Positions 56,001-64,000 of a stretch of DNA of 64,000 nucleotides are shown piece after piece. A model generated the notes under the pieces. The model was not told where the DNA came from. It worked only from the letters and a program-made list of their open reading frames with translations, and did not search any database. Origin of the DNA: Vitellaria paradoxa. Its lineage: Eukaryota; Streptophyta; Magnoliopsida; Ericales; Sapotaceae. Each line of letters starts with the position of its first letter. The stretch's first letter is position 1. The DNA is taken from NCBI GenBank assembly GCA_019916065.1, contig CM034241.1, forward strand, positions 19,235,541 to 19,299,540. Reading direction: 5' to 3'. Both the position numbers and the translations under genes were made by a program.

Positions 56001-56005
56001 GCCAT

Positions 56006-57337
56006 ACTTGCGGGCATGGTTGAAGGTGGTAAAGGCACTCTGGAGGTAGAGGGTAAAGTAAAATAAAGGTAATCGTGAACGTGAGTAGGTGGACTAACGA
56101 TATAGCACAATCATGGTAAGGTGGGTACTTCTAATTATAGTGCAGATGAAGGTTCAAGTAGATTAGGAACTTTAGGATGATTTTGACCATGGGTAAGTTA
56201 TTGGTGGGAAAAGAACATGGTGACTCAATGACAAGGATTTTAAGCATGGGAACTAGTAAGACAAATATAGGGGTAAGGTTAAAAACTATGGGTTAGGTGA
56301 AAAAGTGGGAAGAATACGAAAAATTGTCCTCAAGGAAAGTGACTTCACAAGAAATGAGTATTTTTTTGTGGCCAAGTTATATAAATGGTAACCACAGTGT
56401 AGTAAAGGGTACCGTAAGAATAGACATTGGATGCCATGTTATTGAAATTTGTCATGGTTAGCATTAAGAATTTAAGTGGAACACGAGCAACCAAAACATG
56501 AAAATGGTCATAAGAGGGTGGTTGGTTACACTCTAACAAAGTAAAATTATGTTCCTCTGAAAATGCAAACATCGTATAACATTGAGAATGTATTGGTGTC
56601 TGCGTACAACACAACTTTTATTTATTTATTATTTATTATTATTATTTTTTTTTTGCGTGGAGTATCAACACAAGTAAGTTCATGAAAAACATTATGGTCG
56701 TGAAAAAGAAAAAGAAAGATTAGGGCAAGATCAGCAGTAAATTAGGAAACATTGTCAAATAAAAAAATTAAATTTAAGATGAAAATGAGTGGTAATCTTG
56801 TGAAAGAAAATACTGAGTTTGGAGAGTATTTCTGATTTAAAATGCATCAAATAAACCCAAGTTATGTGGATGAATTCATCCACAATAGTTAAAAAATACT
56901 ATACACCATTTGTGAAAGGGGTGTGACAACCACCTTGAATATCGTAATAAATTCTTTCAAAAGGAAAATTACTTTTATTTGGAATTAACTGAAAAGAAAA
57001 TCTAATATGTTTACCTTTCAAACGAGCATCATAATTGGCATTATTATTAGGAAAGGAAATAAATTTAGGTAAACAAAATTAGAAGAGTGACTAAGCTAAA
57101 AAAGCCAAGTGTCAAAGGAAACAATCCGAGTTATACTAGGAGATTGGGTTGGCTTGGTTCGCTCATCACTTACTTTGATCATCCACGTTGAGGTTAGGTC
57201 CTGAAAACATAAAAAGTGGAAAAAAAGAATAACGCAACCTAGTTTAAGGTTTTAGTGAATTTAGGGACATAAAGAAGATTAAAATAAAAAATAAGAATGT
57301 GCAATGTGTCAAAAAGAGTGCTAATAGGTGATAACAT
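56006..57337 (-). pseudogene. Ty1-copia protease/integrase remnant
   Basis: Minus strand, right to left: LYVPKFTKTL (protease end, gag-pre-integrase start, near 57270), then VVTPLSQMVYSIF for GGCHTPSTNGVYYFLTIVD (integrase), VFSFTRLPLIFILNLIF, HDHNVFHELTCVDTPR (near 56680) and CEVTFLEDNFSYSSHF (near 56330). Many stops and frameshifts. The 5' part (gag) is cut at 57338 by the CACTA element and would lie outside the window. Confidence 0.75.
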
Positions 57338-57821
57338 CACTATTGGAAAATGGAGTGTTAGCATCAACCACTGATGGTCGCCAATGATGAAAAATCAGTT
57401 GTTAATACTATTAACTTCTACCTAGCGATTGCACACACGTAGATAATGAAAATCGGATTGCTAAAGAACCTTGGCATTTGCCATATGATAGGCACTGAGC
57501 AATAGTGACCGCTATAAGGGAAATATTGGATGCATTTTTAGTGACTCTCATTATGACTTTTAGCAACCGCCGATAGTAATTTTATTATTTTTTTGAAATT
57601 ATTTTCATAATACCTTTAGTGACTACCATTTAGGCATTAGCAAATGTTGTTGGTGGCCGCTAAAAATAATTTAATTTTTTCCCTATTTTTCTAATTATAT
57701 GCATATAAATATATATACCTGTAATTGGTATATGCTTAACATCAAATTTTTTACAAACATCCAAACTAATAGATTGAAAATTCAATAATAATTAACATTA
57801 TCCAAAAGTGTAATAAATTTG

Positions 57822-59099
57822 AGAGTTTATTTCACATACATCCCTTATGAATTTGCCATTGTACACTTAGACCCCATAGGTTATAATAATGTGCACCTAA
57901 ACCCCCTATTATCCAATCATGGTAACTCCTGTGAAATTGAAGGGTATTTGGGTAATTTCTTATGTCTATGTCCTTTTTAATTTAATGATAAATTTTCTTA
58001 CAGTTAATGCACTCTAATTTATTATTATCAATTTACTTTCTCTGGAGTATGAAAAGTCTCTTATTAACTTGTTTATACTTTATTCGATGTGATTCATAAC
58101 TTATTAATGTGATCTTACTTTCATTATTTAAAAAAAGAAAAATGAAGTGTAAAAAATAACCCTTAAAAGAAAAAAAAAAGAATAATAAAATGTTTTTAGT
58201 TAATCAAAAGCCAAAAAAAAAAATATTAAAAAGCATAAGTTGAAATTTTCTTCCTTGTTTAAATAATAATGATAAATAGATAGCGATTTATGTAAAAGTA
58301 AAATTGCACAACTTATAGCATGCAAGTTACATATTGATAGGTTTTAGATATATTATTTATATTTGTAAAAGAACAATAAAAAATTACGTTAAAATAAGAA
58401 AATCATTGTGCAAAGAAAAAAAATTAATCATTATACAAAAAAAATTAACTTTTTTTATCTATATGTAAATTCTCCTATTTAATTCATTTTTTCTTTCTTT
58501 TTTCATTTTTTTTTTTTTTTTTGCAATTGATAAATGTGAACAATACACTTGAAACTATCAAAAGTAGGAAAAAAATTAACTTTTTCTATGTTGTTTAATA
58601 AAATAAGAGCAGACAAATTATAAACATAATATTTAATAATATTAAATTAGAATGCGTAGGAGTGTGGTGGTACCTAGGAACACGAGTTATAGAACCCAAT
58701 ATATGGGTATAATGGTCACTTCTACGTACATGGTTACTGAATACCCATGGAGAAGTGCATTACAATACTTGTATGCTTCTAGCTGGAATCTTATTAAAAA
58801 TGGGAGCGTATGGGTTTGTTTAGATCAATATGAAATTATTACCTCACGCTCATTCTATACCCATTAGTTGTCCGCTCTCAGGTTGGGCAATAAGGGTCGG
58901 AGAAGGGCAGTCACTCATTCTTAAAACGAGCGTATAGTCTATAGTTTGTGAACCGTTAAATTTGGATGGAATATTTAAATGGAGGTGGTGTAAGTGAGTG
59001 TTATACAAACCTTAGAGGGTCTAGGTGTATATCAATAAAATCTATGAGGTTTAGGCGTATAAAGACAAAATTTCAAGGGGTGTGAGTAAAATAAACCCT
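57822..59099. mobile_element. Long-TIR DNA element (1278 bp) nested in CACTA
   Basis: Left AGAGTTTATTTCACATACAT and, reversed, right AGGGTTTATTTTACTCACAC are imperfect inverted repeats that continue for ~80-100 bp (CCTAAACCCCCTATT against CCTAGACCCTCTAAG). Flanks AAATTTG and AAATTTA could be the target duplication. No transposase seen. Confidence 0.6.
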
Positions 59100-59269
59100 A
59101 AATTTAATTACAATAGTTATTACTAAAATTACTAATTAAAATATATTAGCTGCATCTAAAAAAAGTTCACATTTAAAAATTCAGTAAATAAAAACAATCC
59201 GAGTCTTCAAAATTGCCTGACCATTATCAAACCTAAAAAATTAAATCAAATACGATTACAAATTTTAGT

Positions 59270-60650
59270 TACAAACTACAAGTGCAGAGCAACGGCACAC
59301 CGAGCCTCAGTTTCATGCACCATTCCTAAAAGTCATAAGTAACTACGAGATCATACATGCCAAATCTTGCTGCCAACCCTGCCCATTTTCTTTATTTGGG
59401 CTATTAATTTGAAATTTTAGAAGTTTTTTAAAGTTTCTAGTAAACTACGAACTAAAAGGGTGGATTCCAAGCACACTAGGGCTTAGCTTCAAGCGTTGTT
59501 TCTTCATACAAGTCATTTGTGACCCAAAGATTGGGCATGCCAAATCTTGCGGTCAATTGAGCCTATTTGCTTAGTTTGGGCTATTAACTCAAAGTTGTAA
59601 AAATTTTAATTTTCAAGTTAAACTATGATTTTCAAGTGTAGATTCCAGGCATACTGAGTCTCAGTTTCTCACACCATTGATTTCTACAAGTCTCTAGTGA
59701 CCCAAAGATTGGGTGTGTTAAGTCTCATGGCCAACTGAGCCCGTTTGATTGATTTGGGCTGTTGACTTAAAGTTGTAAAAGTTTAAAGTTTCTAGTGAAA
59801 TGTAGATTCTGGGCACATCGAGCCTCGATTTCACGCGCCGTTTATCCTTATAAGCCACTAGTGACTAGGGATTAAGCGTGTTAAGTCTCGTGGCTAACTA
59901 AGCTCGTTTGCTCGATTTAGGCTATTGACTTAAAGTTGTGAATCTCTAAAATTTCAACTTAAACTACGAACTATAAGTGCAGATTCCAGGCAAAAGGGGC
60001 CTCGATTTCACATACCATTTATTCCTATAAGTCACTAGTGACTTGAAAATTGGGCATGACATGTCTCACGATCAACTGAGCCCATTTGTTTGGTTTGGGC
60101 TATCGACTCGAAGTTGTGAAAGTTTAAAGTTTCTAGTAAAACTAGGAAGCACAATTGTGGATTTCGAGCACATTGGGGCTTAATTCATGCGTTGTTTATT
60201 TTTGCAAGTCACTAATAACTCATAGACTAGGTGTGCCAAGTCTTGCGACCAACTGAGCCTGTTTGCTCAATTCGGGCTATTGACTCGAAGTTGTGAAATT
60301 GTAAAGTTTCAACTACAAACTACAAGTTCAGATTTCGGGCACATCAGACCTCTATTTCATGCACTATATATCCCTACAAGTTACTAGTGACCCGAAGATC
60401 AAGTGTATCAAGTCTCCCAGCTAAATAAGCCCATTTGTTTAGTTTGGGCTATTGACTTGAAGTTGTGAAATTTTGAAGTTTTTAGTAAAATTACGAATTA
60501 CAAGTGCAGATTTTGGGCACACCAAGTCTCAGTTTCATATGACCTTCATTCTTAATAGTCACTAGTGATGTGGAGATAGTGTGTCCCAAGTCTTGTGGCC
60601 AAGTGAGTCCGTTTGTTCAATTTAGGCTATTATCTCAAACTTGACCCCAC
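59270..60650. repeat. Tandem array, about eight units of ~175 bp
   Basis: The landmark TTTGGGCTATTGACT recurs at about 59401, 59581, 59759, 59922, 60100, 60277, 60449 and 60627 (steps 163-180). Each unit also holds AAGTTGTGAAAGTTTAAAGT, a CACACCGAGCCTCAGTTTCA-like block and CAAGTCACTAGTGACCC. Units differ by many substitutions. Confidence 0.9.
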
Positions 60651-60959
60651 ATCATAAACCAACTTAACTACTTCTAAAGCATATTGTAAACTTTAATGTA
60701 AAAGTTTAAAATTGAAGACATAAACATATGAATTGTTTTGAATAAAAAATGAAAACATATACCTGATCTAGGTGGTCTAAGTGAGAACGAGGAAGATGCC
60801 CTCACCAACAGACCATTGCCAAGGCTAGTGTCCACTATTAACATTCGGGACCTGCATACAATTAATTTATTTTATTAAACAAAACTCTTTGTAATCATAA
60901 CAAAGTTTGTAATCATAATGTCTATTTTAAAAATATTAGTAAAAAAAAAATTCCATCTC

Positions 60960-62160
60960 ATTAGGTAGCACGAGGTTCTTGATTATCTATAAGGATGACA
61001 TGGCTCTAGGAGATCTGCTTCTCCATATCTGCCATCCATTGTTGCATCCAACTCCACTTGATGAATAACAAAGCGTTGTATACCCAAGTTATATGTCCCT
61101 ATGTATTCGTGTCCCTCTGAGCCCGTAACCTCCAAATAGATCGCATTCTATCTATCAGTGGAACTGCAATCTACCTTAGGGAGCTTGTTAAGGCATTCTT
61201 GAAACTAAGCCTATCAACCATTAAAAATTTTTTATTACCAGCATGAAATCCTATTTTACACAATTAATTACAAATACTAAGATTGTTTTGAGTAAAATAA
61301 AGACTTACTGAAATGCCGACAACCCGTAGATGTGCGATATTATAAGTCCACTCATAAAATAATGATCTGATTGGCAGGGAGATTCTGTCTACATAACTAT
61401 TAGTAATCATGTTAAATAACTAAAGCTATAAAGCTATATTAAAATAAACATATGAAGTAAAGAAACTTGGAATTTTTTACCTCGTGGTGGACATCGTTAT
61501 AATGTCAGGTCCCGATAATGTGTAATGACCCATGCATCTCTCAGTTGTAGGTGGTTCTGTGTAATTATTCTGCAATGTTATCTACTGTTAGTGTAAATAA
61601 GAAAACAAATATCATTAAGTAACTAAAGTTACAACATAAGATTAGTATTTTATATGTGCCTCCTTACTCGACTAGTACATGTATAACTTGCACCACTGGT
61701 CTAGAAATACACTTGCGGGACTTGAAAATGCACGTTTGGGTCATCCTAATAGGGCTTTTAATGCTTGATTTTCACTTTATTTTTATGATCCTTCTTTAAC
61801 CTTTGACATATTCCTTCCTTCACCTCCCCAAAAGCCATTAGAATAGTCCCAAACGTTGTCCTTCCAAGTAATAAATAATGAAGTTAATACAATATTATAA
61901 AAAGGTAAAAAACTAAAACTTTTAGACATTTAAATTGTTACCTTCATGAACTTTCGTCAAGAAGGACAACTAATCCAAGACAGCCAGTGGGAAAGAATGT
62001 GCATCGCGTATGATATGATTAAGCTTAGAGGTTAACTTGCACTCGTTCTCACCCATTGGATGGAATACATGATAGAACTCTACGTTTAGAAGTTCACTGG
62101 TATTCCAATATCATAGAGCCCGAGAAAGCCCCTTATCTTTCCTAGTTGATACTCCCTTAT
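60960..62160 (-). pseudogene. Transposase_24-like (plant Ptta/En/Spm) protein remnant
   Basis: Minus strand from about 62140: SELLNVEFYHVFHPMGENEC and KLTSKLNHIIRDAHSFPLAV, which has the P-G-N...IR...FPL layout of the plant transposase_24 N-terminus; then LDQWCKLYMY-SSKEAH near 61680, and IYLEVTGSEG-HEYIGTYNL near 61100, corresponding to the family's YLEV-GPE-HGRVRGYG block. Several stops and shifts; introns with GTAAC-type donors seem to separate blocks. In CACTA elements this gene lies downstream of the TNP2-type transposase. Confidence 0.55.
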
Positions 62161-62779
62161 TCATAGAACTTGTAAAATAACAAGATGATGGTGAAAAAAA
62201 AGTAGAAAACCAAGATTAATAAAGTATAACAAAAGAAACCATGTACTTATTAAACTGTAACAGAATAAAAAAAAATTAATCATAGCAGTTGTTTAGGAAG
62301 TAGACGAGCTTGGGATAGACTATGCTTGGGTGGTAAACTATATGTTGGGGGAAACTAGGATGGAAAGCTGTGTAGGTGCACGTGCTGTGGTATTTGACTT
62401 GGTGTATGCACTAGGGAGTAAAGGGCTAACCGTGAAGGAGTTGGGCCTGGTGCTAGTGAAGTTGACTGTGAGAGGGTGGGGCCTTATGCTGGTGGATATG
62501 ATAGTGTGGATATGTCCCCTGTGTGAACCTGTGAACATTATAATAAATCTACCACGATGTGAGGATGATCTTCACTGGGCCTACGTTAACTTAATATATC
62601 TATTTACATATATTGGTATAATATGTTAATTTTTAAGAAAATTTCATAAAAAATAAAACATAATTTTAAAATGATTTACACAATATTAAAAACTTCAAAA
62701 TATCATTGTATAATAAGAGGTCATTGACGAATAAAATCAACTGCTTCCCTTCGATGAGCTCTCTAAACATGTAGCCTTG

Positions 62780-63055
62780 GAATCATTTCAAACAAGTTCA
62801 ATTTGATCTAGATTTTGCTGGGCAAACACATTCACATCTAGCTGATTGCATTCAATCTAAACTCTCTCCTTCAAGTTATTTCTACTGTGACATGCCATTT
62901 AGGATCTAGTAAGTCTGGGGCGTAGTAAACTTACTCCGCTTGTTGTGCAAAAATATAAGATCTATTACTTATTCGATCATCTCGATATAACAAATTGTTG
63001 AAGTTTATCAATGTAAAATTGCAATCATCAATTTTAGTACCATAGATTGTATCGA
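62780..63055 (-). pseudogene. DUF4216 domain, C-terminus of a CACTA TNP2-type transposase
   Basis: Minus strand reads CNFTLINFNNLLYRDDR, IFAQQAEQVYYAPDLLDPKW and HVTVE, matching DUF4216 (N-L-Y-DDPFILA-QA-QVFYV-D----W-V), which follows the transposase_21 catalytic domain in CACTA transposases. It is cut on its upstream side by the LINE at 63083. Confidence 0.7.
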
Positions 63056-63082
63056 CTTAGTTGCACTTAAACAACACAAATG

Positions 63083-64000
63083 TTTTTTTTTTGGTAAGTA
63101 AATAAGATTTTGATTAATGGGGATAATTACAATATCTAAGGGGCATTCCCCCCTATACAAGTTCAGGTATTAATAGTATCTATACAAGAGTTGGGGAGAC
63201 CCCAATTAGTGCAAAAGCTCTTATTAAAAGTATTATAATTCAGTTTCATAGACTGAGAAGCTCTTATCTGTGCATTTCTCTCCAGCCATATGTGATAGAT
63301 TGTAGCTAACCAAGCTACTTTACATATAAAGTTTTCCATAGACTTACCGCTGAATTTTTGAATGGCCTAGTTGACTTCATTCACCCAACCTTGCCAGTTA
63401 TCAGAGATGAAACTCATTTGGCAAATAGTGCCCCATATTTCAGCAAAAAATAGACATGAAAAGAATGGATGATCAAGGCTCTCATTAGTCGATTTGCAAA
63501 TGACACAAAAGGGAGCTACTTGTGATACCCCAACTTGTTGCTCTATCAAGTGTGCTGAGCTTACCTTTTATTGTTAGCCATGCAACAAAGCTGTGCCTTA
63601 GGATGTGCTTTGGGAACCATATCAATCTATGCCAGTTTACTTGGGAATGATGCTGCCTCAGAGAATTCCAAGTGGCTGCAGCTAAGCAGGTAGAGGAGCT
63701 AGAAGTAGTCTAGATGAATTAATCTTTTTTTGCCTCTATGGAAAGAAACTAGGAGCGTGGGTGGAAATTACTTCTTGGAGTCCCCAAGTGGTGGGGTACG
63801 GCTATATCCATCTATTGCTGGAGACAATGGAAGATAACTTTACATCAAGGGGAATTTTTGCATCATAAGCTAAATGTTGGCCATACTTTGGAATAAGAGG
63901 CCGTAATGGATGCCAATTTCCAAACCATAAAGAAACTAAATTTCCATTCCCAATAATATATTTAGATATATGACTAGCAGATGATCTTAGCTTAAGGAGT
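63083..64000 (-). mobile_element. Minus-strand LINE inserted in the CACTA transposase gene
   Basis: Starts on the left with T10 then GGTAAGTAAATAAG, i.e. a LINE 3' end TTACTTACC plus poly-A on the minus strand. The 5' side runs past the window end, so the target duplication cannot be tested. The short 3' UTR (63093-63360) contains GGGGCATTCCCCCC, shared in style with other LINE tails here. Confidence 0.85.
63367..64000 (-). pseudogene. LINE ORF2: RT-distal region and zf-RVT, frameshifted
   Basis: Minus strand from 64000: YIGNGNLVSLWFGNWHPLRP and LIPKYG (post-RT region), then NWHRLIWFPKHILRHSFVAW and LTIKGKLSTLDRATSWGI, a one-base shift near 63525, then FCVICKSTNESLDHPFFSCL, the zf-RVT zinc-binding block. 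Several stops precede NWHRL. Domain order equals that of the LINE at 26409, and the proteins are clearly related. Confidence 0.9.

Larger units (their letters stand above)
57338..64000 (-). mobile_element. CACTA (En/Spm) transposon, one end and transposase remnants
   Basis: The left end is CACTATTGGAAAATGG with subterminal motifs such as TTAGCAACCGCCGATAG and GTGGCCGCTAAAAATAA, typical of plant CACTA elements. Further in, on the minus strand, come a tandem array (59270-60650), a transposase_24-like remnant (60960-62160) and a DUF4216 remnant (62780-63055) belonging to a TNP2-type transposase. The other terminus is beyond the window. It interrupts the copia polyprotein at the protease region. 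Confidence 0.65.

Noticed and set aside
59270..60650. A possible CRISPR array because of regular repeats
   Set aside because: Units are ~175 bp, contiguous and diverged throughout, with no short conserved repeat alternating with unique spacers; the context is a plant transposon.
62330..62629. A 99-codon plus-strand frame
   Set aside because: It lies opposite to the transposase remnants of the CACTA element and shows no domain; likely a shadow.

Overview
The window looks like gene-poor nuclear DNA of a flowering plant, probably a eudicot and perhaps a woody one (the lineage is a guess). It is AT-rich, has no bacterial gene organisation, and is full of decayed plant-type mobile elements: L1-type LINEs with DUF4283 / endonuclease / RT / zf-RVT domains, Ty1-copia and Ty3-gypsy pieces, a CACTA transposon and microsatellites. 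I found no intact host gene and no RNA gene. What remains of host genes are exons with introns and splice sites still visible, all on the minus strand and mostly broken.

Four host gene families could be read from translated exons: DNA polymerase epsilon catalytic subunit (POL2-like), an RNI/leucine-rich-repeat-like plant protein (tentative), the histidine-biosynthesis enzyme imidazole glycerol phosphate synthase (HISN4-like), and the meiotic MutS homologue MSH5. A chimeric unit made of 5' exons of the RNI-like gene plus internal exons of POL2 is present at least three times (A near 1-2276 with displaced parts at 7.5-10.9 kb, B at 18.9-22.9 kb, C at 45.5-47.5 kb), with further partial copies (D at 14.9-16.25 kb, B2 at 22.9-23.8 kb). 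MSH5 exons (28.9-29.95 kb) and HISN4 exons (38.0-41.0 kb) lie between B and C. Comparing copies dates later insertions, because one copy often keeps the empty site.

Layout: 1-2.3 kb copy A with a short LINE tail; 2.3-7.5 kb composite LINE with an inverted internal piece; 7.5-10.9 kb more copy A; 11.6-14.7 kb LINE with ORF1 and endonuclease, ended by a minus-strand copia LTR; 14.9-16.25 kb copy D; 16.3-18.9 kb nothing recognised; 18.9-23.8 kb copies B and B2; 26.4-27.15 kb young truncated LINE; 28.9-29.95 kb MSH5 pseudogene; 30.1-31.2 kb AT minisatellite; 33.7-37.8 kb gypsy integrase scrap plus LINE; 38.0-41.0 kb HISN4 exons; 41.4-45.5 kb minus-strand LINE carrying a complete 1.33-kb LTR mini-retrotransposon; 45.5-48.8 kb copy C; 48.9-50.0 kb second AT minisatellite; 51.9-57.3 kb minus-strand copia polyprotein split by a 3.58-kb TG...CA element that itself holds a MITE-like element; 57.3-64 kb CACTA transposon with a ~175-bp tandem array, a long-TIR element and a LINE nested in it.

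The strongest observations are the repeated chimeric gene-fragment unit with shared and private lesions, three 'micro-LINE' insertions of 15-43 bp with 13-18-bp target duplications, a four-base ATGA stop/start overlap between ORF1 and ORF2 in two different LINEs, and the complete LTR mini-retrotransposon. All coordinates were read by eye and may be off by a few bases.
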